This document shows positions 25,222 to 32,954 of a DNA stretch of 32,954 bases, piece after piece (the stretch's first letter is position 1; each line of letters begins with the position of its first letter). The notes under the pieces are model-generated. The model did no database searches. It was given only the letters and a program-made list of their open reading frames with translations, and was not told the origin of the DNA. The DNA lies in the NCBI GenBank assembly GCA_001627865.1, contig LUQO01000049.1, positions 1-32,954 on the forward strand. The letters are read 5' to 3'. This DNA comes from SAR324 cluster bacterium REDSEA-S27_B3 (GTDB lineage: Bacteria; SAR324; NAC60-12). The position numbers and the translations under genes are program-made.

Positions 25222-26397
25222 ATGCATACAATTGATCTCACAGAAAAACATGCTTTGAGCGTCACCTGGCTTGGTTTGCTGGCAAACCTGATTTTGGCTG
25301 TCGCGAAAGGTTTTGTAGGCACCATCGCTCATTCATCCGCTTTAATCGCGGACGCCGGACATTCTGTTTCGGACCTGCTTTCAGACCTTATAACACTGTG
25401 GGCAGTGCGAATGGCCGGCATCCCAAAAGATGAAAACCATCCTTACGGACACGGGAAATTTGAAACCGTCGGGACCTTCATTGTCGCCCTAATGCTTGTT
25501 TTAACAGGGATTGCTGTGGCCTGGCATGTTCTGAACAAAATGGATGCTCCGGAAGTCCCCGGAGAAGCCGCGCTATGGATGGCTGCAATCGCGATAGTAG
25601 TCAAAGAGGCTTTGTTTCATCTAACACGTATGGTCAGCAGGCGCAGCGGAAGCCGTGTTTTGCTGGCAAATGCCTGGCATCACCGATCAGACGCGATTTC
25701 TTCTGTGGCGGCGCTGGTGGGAATAGCGGGGGCGCAATGGGGTGTTCCGCTGATGGATCCGATCGCGGGAGTGCTGGTTGCAGGACTTATTGTAAAAACC
25801 GGAATCGATATTGGTTATGGAAGTCTGCGGGAGTTGACCGATGAGACCGCGGAAGATGAAGTCATTAGTGAACTGAATAAAATCCTGACTGATGTTGAAG
25901 GAGTGGATCATTATCATGAAATGCGTGCCCGCAGAATGGGACCGCATTTGCTGGTGGATCTGCATATTGAAGTGGACAGCATGATGAGTATTTCTGCCGC
26001 GCATCAAGTAGCGGAAAGGGTGCGTTTACGTATTCTGGAAAAACTGCCTGCTGTTAATGAGGTGCTGGTGCATGTGGACGCCGAGGATGATTTTGTGGAA
26101 GAAGAAGGAGGCGATGCCGCAAAGGATATTGTACTTATGCGTCCGCAAAGCGAAATAGAAGCTGATGTAAAAAATGTTCTAAACAAGATTCCGGAAATTC
26201 TTGGCACAACTCATATTTACTGCCACTATCTGAATCAGCAGCTGACCGTTCAGGTAAACATCATGCTTGATGCTGAAATGCGCATAAGTGATGCTCAAAA
26301 AATCGCCTCAAATGCACGCATCAAAATTGAACAGATCAAAGACATCGATGATGCTGATCTGCATCTTGAATTAGATGATTCTTTGCATTTGGTATAA
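25222..26397 (+). CDS. Cation diffusion facilitator with doubled C-terminal domain
   Basis: 391-residue inner-membrane metal/proton antiporter of the CDF family, exporting divalent cations such as Zn, Co, Fe, Mn or Cd. Metal-site signatures lie in membrane helices: ADAGHSVSDLLSD (about 46-58) and HHRSDAISS (about 153-161). HPYGHGKFET between helices is also typical. The cytoplasmic C-terminal dimer domain runs from about 200 to 285 and ends in VLVHVDAEDD. A second domain of similar predicted shape follows (about 310-388) and ends in DADLHLELDD, so the C-terminus looks doubled. This makes it longer than usual (about 300). It ends the metK cluster. Confidence 0.93.
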   Translation: MHTIDLTEKHALSVTWLGLLANLILAVAKGFVGTIAHSSALIADAGHSVSDLLSDLITLWAVRMAGIPKDENHPYGHGKFETVGTFIVALMLVLTGIAVAWHVLNKMDAPEVPGEAALWMAAIAIVVKEALFHLTRMVSRRSGSRVLLANAWHHRSDAISSVAALVGIAGAQWGVPLMDPIAGVLVAGLIVKTGIDIGYGSLRELTDETAEDEVISELNKILTDVEGVDHYHEMRARRMGPHLLVDLHIEVDSMMSISAAHQVAERVRLRILEKLPAVNEVLVHVDAEDDFVEEEGGDAAKDIVLMRPQSEIEADVKNVLNKIPEILGTTHIYCHYLNQQLTVQVNIMLDAEMRISDAQKIASNARIKIEQIKDIDDADLHLELDDSLHLV

Positions 26398-26595
26398 TAG
26401 TAACTGTCACTTACCACAATAATTCAGTTCAATAACCACTTCCCTGTACAAATTAATACCTCGGTAATCTCATCTTTACTAAAGCCACTTTTTAAGACGA
26501 TTCCTATTGTCACTATGAGAGTATATTGGTTGGCCTTTATAAGTGCGATTCATCTATCTTCATAACAAACATTTTTGTGCTTTTTTATATTTTTG

Positions 26596-26624
26596 TTGAC
26601 AAATAAAAAAGATTAATATATGCT
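26596..26624 (+). promoter_or_regulatory. Sigma70-like promoter of the cox operon
   Basis: TTGACA (26596-26601), a 17-base AT-rich spacer and TATGCT (26619-26624). The -35 is perfect and the -10 agrees at four of six positions. It lies 65 bases upstream of the coxM start codon and no gene lies between, so it probably drives coxMSL. It is predicted by eye only. Confidence 0.6.
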
Positions 26625-26689
26625 TCCCCCTAGTATCAACTAATGATCCAGTCATTCCAATCTTAAAGAACCCAGCCAAAGGAGACATC

Positions 26690-27565
26690 ATGATACCACC
26701 TCCCTATGAATACCTTAATCCAAATCAATTATCTGAAGCAATTTCTCTGCTTCAAAAGCATGGTGAAGAAGCAAAAATACTCGCTGGAGGTCACAGTCTG
26801 ATTCCAGCCATGAAACTCAGATTTGCACTGCCGGAATATCTTATTGACATCAGCGGCATAGAAGGAATGGATTTCCTTCGTGAAGAAGAAGGTCAACTAA
26901 GAATAGGTGCCATGTCTCGTGAATCTTCCCTTGAAGAATCTGAGTTAATTAGCGAAAAATATCCTTTGCTATTGGATACGGCAAAGATGATTGCTGATCC
27001 GCAAGTAAGAAACATGGCCACTGTTGGTGGCAACCTTGCACATGGTGATCCTGCAAACGATCATCCCGCGGCTATGATTGCACTGAGGGCCAGGGTGGTT
27101 GTGGAAGGTCCAAATGGCAGTCGTGAGATTGGAATTGATGATTTTTTCACTGATTTTTTCACTACGGCATTACAGAACAATGAAATTCTCACAGAAATCA
27201 AGATACCTGCAGCACCTCCAAATAGTGGTGGGTCTTATCAGAAAATAGAGAGAAAAGTCGGAGATTACGCTGCTGCTGCTGTTGCTTGTCAACTTAGTTT
27301 TGATGCAGGCGGTACAATACAGCAAATTGGAATTGGTCTTACCAATGTTGGGCCTATTCCTCTTCGTTCGAACAGTGCGGAAGACCATCTGAGAGGGCAA
27401 ATCCCAGATGACAGCCTGATCCGGGAATCTGGGCGTCTGGCTGCAGAGGACTGTGATCCGGTTGATGATCTGCGCGGCAGTGCCGAATATAAAAGAGACC
27501 TTGTGAATGAACTTACACAAAGGGCAATAAAGATTTCAATTGAACGTTCAGAAAGGGGTAGTTGA
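26690..27565 (+). CDS. coxM: Aerobic CO dehydrogenase, FAD-binding medium subunit
   Basis: 291-residue flavoprotein subunit that takes electrons from the two 2Fe-2S clusters of CoxS and hands them to the respiratory chain. The two FAD-binding motifs of the xanthine-dehydrogenase-type family are visible: [14 protein letters not shown] (about 31-44) and [17 protein letters not shown] (about 105-121). The start has a very good ribosome binding site (AAAGGAG) and a sigma70-like promoter lies upstream. It is followed by coxS and coxL in the M-S-L order of form I CO dehydrogenases. The stop codon is next to the coxS start. Confidence 0.95.
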   Translation: MIPPPYEYLNPNQLSEAISLLQKHGEEAKILAGGHSLIPAMKLRFALPEYLIDISGIEGMDFLREEEGQLRIGAMSRESSLEESELISEKYPLLLDTAKMIADPQVRNMATVGGNLAHGDPANDHPAAMIALRARVVVEGPNGSREIGIDDFFTDFFTTALQNNEILTEIKIPAAPPNSGGSYQKIERKVGDYAAAAVACQLSFDAGGTIQQIGIGLTNVGPIPLRSNSAEDHLRGQIPDDSLIRESGRLAAEDCDPVDDLRGSAEYKRDLVNELTQRAIKISIERSERGS

Positions 27566-27567
27566 TT

Positions 27568-28050
27568 ATGTCAAAACATACAGTAACTATTGAGATAAAT
27601 GGTTCCAGTATCACCAGAGAGGTAGACTCACGTTTACTTTTGGTTCATTTTCTCCGTGAAGAACTGGTAATGACAGGTACTCACATCGGTTGCGACACAT
27701 CACACTGTGGTGCCTGCACGGTGCTCATTGATGGGCGTTCCGTAAAAAGTTGTACACTCTTTACAATGCAGGCTAATGGTAAATCATTGACAACAATTGA
27801 GGGTATGGAAACAGAAGGTAAACTACATCCTTTACAGGAGGGTTTTCATCAGGAACATGGTTTGCAGTGTGGTTTCTGCACTCCCGGGATGATTATGAGG
27901 GCTGCGGAGCTTCTGGATAAAAATCCCAATCCCACTGAAGAGGAAATTCGTTGGGGAATTTCCGGCAACCTTTGCCGTTGCACAGGCTATGTTAACATCA
28001 TAAAGGCGGTCCAGTACGCCGCGGAAAAAATACAAAAGGAGGCAACATGA
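27568..28050 (+). CDS. coxS: Aerobic CO dehydrogenase, 2Fe-2S small subunit
   Basis: About 160-residue iron-sulfur subunit with two 2Fe-2S clusters. The plant-ferredoxin-type N-terminal cluster is in [22 protein letters not shown], and the second in [19 protein letters not shown] and [14 protein letters not shown]. Electrons from the Mo-Cu site of CoxL pass through these to CoxM. I start at the ATG at 27568, after AAGGGG; an in-frame TTG six bases earlier overlaps the coxM stop codon. The stop codon overlaps the coxL start by four bases. Confidence 0.96.
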   Translation: MSKHTVTIEINGSSITREVDSRLLLVHFLREELVMTGTHIGCDTSHCGACTVLIDGRSVKSCTLFTMQANGKSLTTIEGMETEGKLHPLQEGFHQEHGLQCGFCTPGMIMRAAELLDKNPNPTEEEIRWGISGNLCRCTGYVNIIKAVQYAAEKIQKEAT

Positions 28051-30416
28051 ATGGACCGAAAACAAGTGTTGAAGTCGGAGGAATGGGCCACAACATAAAA
28101 CGCAAGGAAGATGCACGTTTTATTCGAGGACAAGGAAAATACACAGATGATGTAGTTCTTCCAGGAATGCTGCATATGGACATTGTAAGAAGTCCGTATG
28201 CCTATGCAAAAATTAAAAGTATAAACACAGACAATGCCATGGCTATTCCAGGTGTACATGCAGTGATTACCGGTGAAGTATTGGAAGGATACAACCTTCA
28301 CTGGATGCCAACACTGATGTCTGATACTCAGATGGTACTTCCAACAGACACTGTCATGTACCAGTCACAGGAAGTTGCGGCTGTGATCGCAGATGACCGT
28401 TACATCGCAGCAGATGGGGTTGAAGCCGTCGAAGTTGAGTATGAACCAATGCAGGCGGTTGTGGATCCGTTCAAGGCAATGGAAGCTGATGCACCGGTTC
28501 TACGTACAGACAAGGAAGGTAAAACAGATAATCACATATGGCACTGGGAAACCGGTGATGCAGAAAAAACTGAAGAAGCTTTTCAGGCAGCAGATGTGGT
28601 AGTGAAAGAAAAAGTTTACCTACCTCGAATTCACGTTGCATCCATTGAAACATGTGGCTGTGTTGCCTCTTTTGACCCTGTGGAAGGCAAACTTACGGTC
28701 TGGATGACTACACAGGCACCACATGCAATACGTACCGTGGTGGCTTTGGTTGCAGGGCACGTTGGACTTTCTGAAGAAAAAATTCGTATTATTTCTCCTG
28801 ATATTGGCGGGGGCTTTGGAGGCAAGGTCCCAGTTTATCCCGGATATGTGATCGCCATTGCATCTTCGGTGGTGATCGGTAAACCGGTAAAATGGGTTGA
28901 AGACCGCTCAGAAAACCTGCAAGCTGATTCTTTTGCCAGGGACTATCATATGGACGTCGAGCTGGCCGCAAGCAACAGTGGCAAGATGGAAGCCTTGCGG
29001 ATTAAGACAGTTGCAGATCATGGCTATACTGATGCTGCAGCAAATCCATCCAAGTACCCTGCAGGTATGTTTTCAATTTGCACAGGATCCTATGATATCA
29101 AGAATGCGTTTACTGAGATGGACGCATACTACACAAATAAGCCGCCTGGAGGTATTGCGTACCGCTGTTCATTCAGAGTAACAGAGGCAGTACACGCAAT
29201 TGAACGCATCGTTGACGTGTTGGCTCTGAAACTTGGACGGGATCCTGCCGATTTAAGAATGCAGAACTTCATACAACCGGAAGATTTTCCTTATCAGTCA
29301 GCGCTAGGCTGGGAATACGACAGTGGGAATTATCCAAGGGCTCTTAAACTGGCCATGGAAAAAATAGGGTATGAAGAACTTCGGCGTGAACAGAAAGAAA
29401 AAAGAGAACGTGGTGAACTGATGGGCATTGGTATTTCCAGCTTTACCGAGATTGTTGGGGCAGGTCCCTCAAAAGATTTCGATATTCTGGGAATAAAAAT
29501 GTTTGACAGCTGTGAACTTCGCATTCATCCGACAGGGAAAGCTATAGCTCGCTTTGGTACCAAATCACAGGGACAGGGGCATGAAACAACTTATGCTCAG
29601 ATCCTTGCTGAAGAACTGGGAATACCGTCTTCTCAAATTCAAATTGAAGAAGGTGACACTGATACTGCCCCTTATGGGCTTGGGACATACGCCAGCCGCA
29701 GTACACCGACTGCGGGTGCCGCAGCGGCTAAGGCAGCACACAAAATTCGTGAAAAAGCCCGTAAGATTGCTGCGCACTTGTTGGAGGCTAGTGAAGAAGA
29801 TCTGGAGTGGGAAGTTGGAAAATTCTTCGTTAAAGGCTCTCCGGAACAGGCCAAGACTATTCAGGAAATCGCCTTTGCCGCTTACACCAATCATCCACAG
29901 GGACTTGAACCTGGATTAGAGGCGACTCATTATTATGATCCGCCAAACATGACATTCCCGTTTGGATCTTACATTTGCGTTGTCGATATTGACCGTAAAA
30001 CAGGTGAAATCAAAATTCGTCGATTCGTTGCGATTGATGACTGCGGAAACATCATCAATCCTATGATAGTAGAAGGTCAAATCCATGGAGGACTGACACA
30101 GGGACTGGCACCTGCTATGTATGAAGAATTGATCTATGATGAGCAGGGTAACATCCTGAATGGATCGTTCATGGACTATCTGCTTCCTACTTCAGTTGAG
30201 ACACCCAACTGGGAAACAGAGCAAACTATAACACCTTCTCCACATCATCCTCTTGGGGCTAAGGGCGTAGCCGAATCTCCAACAGTGGGCGCTCCTCCAG
30301 CAATTGCTAATGCCGTGGTTGATGCCCTTTCTCACCTGGGTGTTGAAAATATAGACATTCCGATCACCCCCTTTAAGGTTTGGCAAGTATTTCAGGAAAA
30401 GGGAGCAGCAGCCTGA
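28047..30416 (+). CDS. coxL: Form I aerobic carbon monoxide dehydrogenase, Mo-Cu large subunit
   Basis: 789-residue catalytic subunit that oxidises CO to CO2 at a molybdenum-copper centre. The active-site loop reads AYRCSFR (residues 371-377); this is the form I signature, and its Cys374 is at the position that binds copper through sulfur. Form II enzymes have AYRGAGR instead. GGGFGGK (near 253) contacts the molybdopterin cytosine dinucleotide, and the catalytic Glu falls at residue 743 in [16 protein letters not shown]. Length fits the family (about 800). A full Shine-Dalgarno sequence (AGGAGG) precedes the ATG, which overlaps coxS. CoxD, CoxE and CoxG are not in the window; only an XdhC-type protein follows. 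Confidence 0.97.
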   Translation: MNGPKTSVEVGGMGHNIKRKEDARFIRGQGKYTDDVVLPGMLHMDIVRSPYAYAKIKSINTDNAMAIPGVHAVITGEVLEGYNLHWMPTLMSDTQMVLPTDTVMYQSQEVAAVIADDRYIAADGVEAVEVEYEPMQAVVDPFKAMEADAPVLRTDKEGKTDNHIWHWETGDAEKTEEAFQAADVVVKEKVYLPRIHVASIETCGCVASFDPVEGKLTVWMTTQAPHAIRTVVALVAGHVGLSEEKIRIISPDIGGGFGGKVPVYPGYVIAIASSVVIGKPVKWVEDRSENLQADSFARDYHMDVELAASNSGKMEALRIKTVADHGYTDAAANPSKYPAGMFSICTGSYDIKNAFTEMDAYYTNKPPGGIAYRCSFRVTEAVHAIERIVDVLALKLGRDPADLRMQNFIQPEDFPYQSALGWEYDSGNYPRALKLAMEKIGYEELRREQKEKRERGELMGIGISSFTEIVGAGPSKDFDILGIKMFDSCELRIHPTGKAIARFGTKSQGQGHETTYAQILAEELGIPSSQIQIEEGDTDTAPYGLGTYASRSTPTAGAAAAKAAHKIREKARKIAAHLLEASEEDLEWEVGKFFVKGSPEQAKTIQEIAFAAYTNHPQGLEPGLEATHYYDPPNMTFPFGSYICVVDIDRKTGEIKIRRFVAIDDCGNIINPMIVEGQIHGGLTQGLAPAMYEELIYDEQGNILNGSFMDYLLPTSVETPNWETEQTITPSPHHPLGAKGVAESPTVGAPPAIANAVVDALSHLGVENIDIPITPFKVWQVFQEKGAAA

Positions 30417-30424
30417 TGGAAATT

Positions 30425-30457
30425 ATTCCCGGAAATGAAAAAATCGTTTCCGGGAAT
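30425..30457 (+). terminator. Perfect 11-bp hairpin after coxL, possible attenuator
   Basis: ATTCCCGGAAA (30425-30435) and TTTCCGGGAAT (30447-30457) are exact reverse complements around an 11-base loop. A run of six T follows seven bases later (30465-30470), a little far for a standard intrinsic terminator. It could lower read-through from coxL into the next gene or protect the coxMSL transcript. Confidence 0.6.
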
Positions 30458-31472
30458 CCAGACATTTTTTCTTCAATTCAATGCACAGTTCCAAATTATT
30501 TCTATGACCGAAATATTTTTTCGGGAATACCTGAAGTTAATGGCAAAGCGCGAGTCATTTGCCACAGCCATTGTTGTTCAGCATGGTACACCCATTTCCG
30601 GCAAAGCAGGTGATAAAGCCATAATACGAAATGATGGGCAACTGTATGGTTGGATTGGGGGAGGCTGTACTAATGGCATAGTGATCGAAGAGGGCATGGC
30701 TGCAATGAGTTCAGGGGAATCAAAATTGATTGTAATTGATCCTGAAGAGCAGAAAGCTGAAATTGCAGGTGTAAAACATTTTAATATGAACTGTCATAGT
30801 GGAGGATCATTGAGTGTATACATTGAACCGGTTTTTCCACGACCACTTATTGTAGTGATGGGAAATTCACCTGTTGCTAAAAGCCTTCTCAGGTTCTCAT
30901 CAGAACTGGGTTACCAAACCATCTGGGCAGTAGATTCTCTATTAAAAGATAAAAAATTTGCAGTTGATAAGGTAATGGAAGGTTTTGATCTGAAAGATAT
31001 CAATCTCTCTTCTCCATGTTTCATCATTATCTGTACTCAAGGGGAAAGTGACATGGAAGCCCTTGAAGCTGCTTTAGAGACTTCGGTTGATTATCTGGCT
31101 TTTGTTGGCAGCCGTCGAAAAACGAATTTTTTGAAAAATGAACTTTCAGAAATTGGGATTTCTCAGGAAAAGTTGGAAAAGGTGGTCAATCCTGCAGGAA
31201 TGGACCTCAATGCAAGAACCCCTGCAGAAATCGCATTGAGCATTCTTGCGGAAATTGTAAAAATTCACAGAAATGAAAAACCCTCAATTAATGAATTTCA
31301 TCCTGAACAAAAATTGGATTTTATCGATCCAATTTGCGGTATGAAAGTAAATACTGATGACACAAAACATTTCATAAAATATAAAGAAAAGGATTATTAT
31401 TTTTGCTGCAAAGGCTGCAAAACCAAATTTGAAAAAAATCCTGAACACTATCTGATCACCAGCAGAATCTGA
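30435..31472 (+). CDS. XdhC/CoxI-family maturation protein with C-terminal YHS domain
   Basis: 345 residues (or 322 from a second ATG). Residues about 40-90 are the XdhC/CoxI domain (FATAIVVQHGTPISGKAGDK and GWIGGGCTNGIVIEEGMAAM), about 136-275 the Rossmann-type XdhC C-domain (VGSRRKTNFL, NPAGMDLNARTPAEIALSI). Residues 296-341 form a YHS domain, DPICGMKV followed by YYFCCKGCKTKFEKNPEHY, with Cys301, 324, 325 and 328 as possible metal ligands. XdhC proteins help insert sulfurated Mo cofactor. In form I enzymes the related accessory proteins also deliver copper, so the YHS domain may hold copper for the Mo-Cu site (inference). The first ATG (30435) lies in a strong hairpin, so the ATG at 30504, which begins MTEIFFREYLKLM and fits the family start better, is a serious alternative. 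Confidence 0.88.
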   Translation: MKKSFPGIQTFFLQFNAQFQIISMTEIFFREYLKLMAKRESFATAIVVQHGTPISGKAGDKAIIRNDGQLYGWIGGGCTNGIVIEEGMAAMSSGESKLIVIDPEEQKAEIAGVKHFNMNCHSGGSLSVYIEPVFPRPLIVVMGNSPVAKSLLRFSSELGYQTIWAVDSLLKDKKFAVDKVMEGFDLKDINLSSPCFIIICTQGESDMEALEAALETSVDYLAFVGSRRKTNFLKNELSEIGISQEKLEKVVNPAGMDLNARTPAEIALSILAEIVKIHRNEKPSINEFHPEQKLDFIDPICGMKVNTDDTKHFIKYKEKDYYFCCKGCKTKFEKNPEHYLITSRI

Positions 31473-31846
31473 ATCCCTGGGGTTGAATTCAAAATCCAAT
31501 ATTAACTCTGTTTTCAGAAAAACTTTCCTGCCTTAAAAAATTGCTTTTGTCTCGTAAACTGATTACCCAATAAATATAAATATATTGCTTGCATTTTTAT
31601 CTAATCTTATGTAACAGTACAGGTTGATTGATTCGAATGATTTTTTAGACATTTCTTCAGAAGGTCTGGTCATGCAACTCTACTCAACTCAACATTTGGG
31701 CCAGAGATAAATTTTGGTTTCCAAAATTCAAGTTTTTTCCTTCCTTTCTCCGCACTCTTCTTAACCTTTTCCATTCCTCAAGGGATTTTTCGTTTTCCTG
31801 TTTTTGTGGATGGATTCCCACTGCCGGTTCAGTCATTAGATGGGGA
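31473..31846. other. Intergenic stretch after the cox operon
   Basis: 374 AT-rich bases before the broken DUF1573 gene. It contains a 50-codon minus-strand open frame (31684-31836), rich in Lys, Arg and Glu and without a ribosome binding site, that I do not call as a gene. No terminator or repeat was recognised. Confidence 0.5.
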
Positions 31847-32499
31847 ATGCTTAATTTTCTGATTATATTTTTGCCAGCAGTATTTCAGTCAGGAAATTCA
31901 CTACTTTATGCGGTGCCAAAACTAGAGATAAGGCAGGAGCTGAAACAAACTTCAGTGATTACAGGAGAGGAACTGCTGGGCTCAATCTTCATAAAATATT
32001 CTGGTGATCAGCCGCTGAAAATACTTGGCGTCAGTTCAAGCTGCGGATGCACCACACTTCGTTTGAAAAAACGACTCGTTCCGCCTGAAGAAGAAATTGA
32101 ATTGCGATTCATTGTTGATACAAGGGGCAAGCTGGGACAAATAGAATAAACTGTGACACTTCACATCAATACTCCAGAGTCACCACACACTGAAACAATA
32201 ACTTTTCACGCCCTTCCTTCCGGTATGGGCGGCGCTGACACTCAGCTGTTTTTGAACCGCCATGCGCCGAATGTCATATTGAAAATGCAGTCGGCAAATC
32301 CGGAAGAGGGCTATTTGAGGCGGTTTGCGCCATGTGCCATTCGGTTGTGAAGTTTCACACAAAATATCCCGAAGCATTCAATACAATGATTTCCTCCGGG
32401 AACGCCCATATCGGAATGCCTGCTTTTGGGGAATATTTAACTGAGAAACAAATTCATTCTTTAATTCAATTTTTGTCCAAAATAGAGGATTTACAATGA
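31847..32499 (+). pseudogene. DUF1573-cytochrome c fusion gene, broken by a stop and a frameshift
   Basis: A secreted protein with an N-terminal signal (LNFLIIFLPAVFQSG) followed by a DUF1573 domain containing the core SSSCGCTT and ending in RFIVDTRGKLGQIE. A TAA (32147-32149) interrupts it, but the same frame continues with the expected next strands TVTLHINTPES and TITFHALPSG. At the T-run 32249-32253 the frame is lost; adding one T joins it to a cytochrome c tail with two heme sites, CAECH (32263-32277) and CAMCH (32326-32340), and a GMPAF Met ligand. The stop of the last frame at 32497-32499 overlaps the next start. Two lesions, each fixed by one base change, make sequencing error unlikely but not excluded. 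The original product would be a periplasmic heme protein. Confidence 0.75.
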
Positions 32500-32675
32500 A
32501 ACAATTAATGAAGAATTTCACAATTATATTCTCACTTTGTCTTTTGCTCAGTTCAAGCTCATTTTCTTTTGTCTCTCAATTAGTGGTGTTTACCATTCGC
32601 GATGAAAATGTTCGTCTCATCGGATTACGAAAAGCTAATACTAGAGAGGTAAAACAATATGAAAAAAAAACCTAA
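32496..32675 (+). pseudogene. Signal peptide joined to BrnT toxin C-terminus (chimeric remnant)
   Basis: An intact frame of 59 residues. The first 25 residues (MKQLMKNFTIIFSLCLLL...) are a clean signal peptide of a secreted protein, with the start overlapping the end of the cytochrome frame (ATGA). From about residue 29 it reads VVFTIRDENVRLIGLRKANTRE, then VKQYEKK. This is the C-terminal third of a BrnT ribonuclease toxin, where the family has vvyT-x-R-x-x-x-x-R-i-I-S-x-R-x-A-x-x-x-E-x-x-x-Y. The catalytic N-terminal part is missing, so it should have no toxin activity. Its end overlaps brnA, as in normal brnTA pairs. A deletion that fused two unrelated genes explains the structure. Confidence 0.7.
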
Positions 32676-32954
32676 AAATATTTCTCAAAAAGATTGGAAT
32701 GAAGCAGAAATTCCTGAATTGACAACTAGTGAAATGTCAAAGCTGCGTCCTGCCAAAGAAGTATTGCCCGAAGTGGTTGCCGCTTATAATTCCGGAACAT
32801 TAAAAAGAAAACAGGGGCAGCGTGGTTCGCAAAAGTCCCCAACAAAGCAAGCTGTTTCCATTCGTCTTTCTACCGAAGTTGTTGATTTTTTCAAGAAAGG
32901 TGGTAAAGGCTGGCAAACAAGAGTGGACGATGTTTTACGGGAATATGTTGGTTC
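32659..32954 (+). CDS. brnA: BrnA-type antitoxin (runs off the window)
   Basis: At least 98 residues, with no stop codon before the window ends. The N-terminus is Lys-rich, then TSEMSKLRPAKEVLPEVVAA and the conserved QAVSIRLSTEVVDFFKKGGK-GWQTRVDDVLREYV segment, the ribbon-helix-helix DNA-binding part of BrnA (DUF4415) antitoxins. It overlaps the BrnT remnant by 17 bases, as usual in brnTA. With its toxin truncated, this is an orphan antitoxin, possibly kept as a repressor or simply not yet lost. Confidence 0.85.
   Translation, partial: MKKKPKNISQKDWNEAEIPELTTSEMSKLRPAKEVLPEVVAAYNSGTLKRKQGQRGSQKSPTKQAVSIRLSTEVVDFFKKGGKGWQTRVDDVLREYVG

Noticed and set aside
31684..31836. 50-codon Lys/Arg/Glu-rich frame on the minus strand
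   Set aside because: No ribosome binding site, no family match, and no context supporting a gene.
1..32954. CRISPR arrays, rRNA genes, complete insertion sequences
   Set aside because: No regularly spaced repeats, no rRNA signature and no transposase were seen; the only repeats are the 26-bp pair and the short palindromes listed.

Overview
The window is about 33 kb of chromosome from a Gram-negative bacterium with moderate GC. Predicted lipoproteins, an ExbB/ExbD-like pair, aerobic carbon monoxide dehydrogenase, glutathione-dependent GloB and a membrane Fe-S oxidoreductase of the ETF-linked type fit a respiring, probably marine or aquatic proteobacterium. A SAR324 or delta-like lineage is my best guess from gene content; no marker here proves it.

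Layout. (1) 104-4493, minus strand: an operon of a zinc-ribbon ExbB/TolQ-like channel, an ExbD-like partner without the usual membrane Asp, and a very long TPR lipoprotein. (2) 4613-5665: rlmN. (3) 5666-11632: a poorly packed region with a decayed VOC-like gene, a SagB/ThcOx-type oxidoreductase, a BtuF-like cobalamin-binding protein without signal peptide, selO, and a tRNA-Ser(GCU). A 15-bp near-copy of the tRNA 3' end at 6290 and a 26-bp direct repeat just inside each edge suggest an old tRNA-targeted island. (4) 11963-16347: folE, a divergent HisG-like protein, a DUF898 membrane protein and an M48 metallopeptidase. (5) 16366-17322: a VapC fossil beside an intact vapBC with a palindromic operator. 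(6) 17339-19408: a membrane Fe-S oxidoreductase. (7) 19733-26397: a DUF6279 lipoprotein, then a tight run metK-HPr-aroE-xseA-gloB-CDF transporter with overlaps or very short gaps. (8) 26596-31472: a sigma70-like promoter and coxM-coxS-coxL, a form I CO dehydrogenase by its AYRCSFR active-site motif, then an XdhC/CoxI-type maturation protein fused to a YHS metal-binding domain, with a perfect 11-bp hairpin between coxL and it. (9) 31847-32954: a scrapyard. A DUF1573-cytochrome c gene is broken by a stop and a frameshift, a signal peptide is joined to the C-terminus of a BrnT toxin, and a brnA antitoxin runs off the window.

How the parts work together. CoxMSL would oxidise CO and pass electrons through CoxS and CoxM to the quinone pool, while the XdhC-YHS protein would help build the Mo-Cu site. 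The metK-CDF run is housekeeping (S-adenosylmethionine, phosphocarrier, shikimate, DNA repair, methylglyoxal detoxification, metal efflux). Regions 3, 5 and 9 carry the marks of gene gain and decay. The least explained items are the XdhC-YHS fusion, the HisG-like protein, the SagB/cobalamin-binding pair, and the BrnT chimera.
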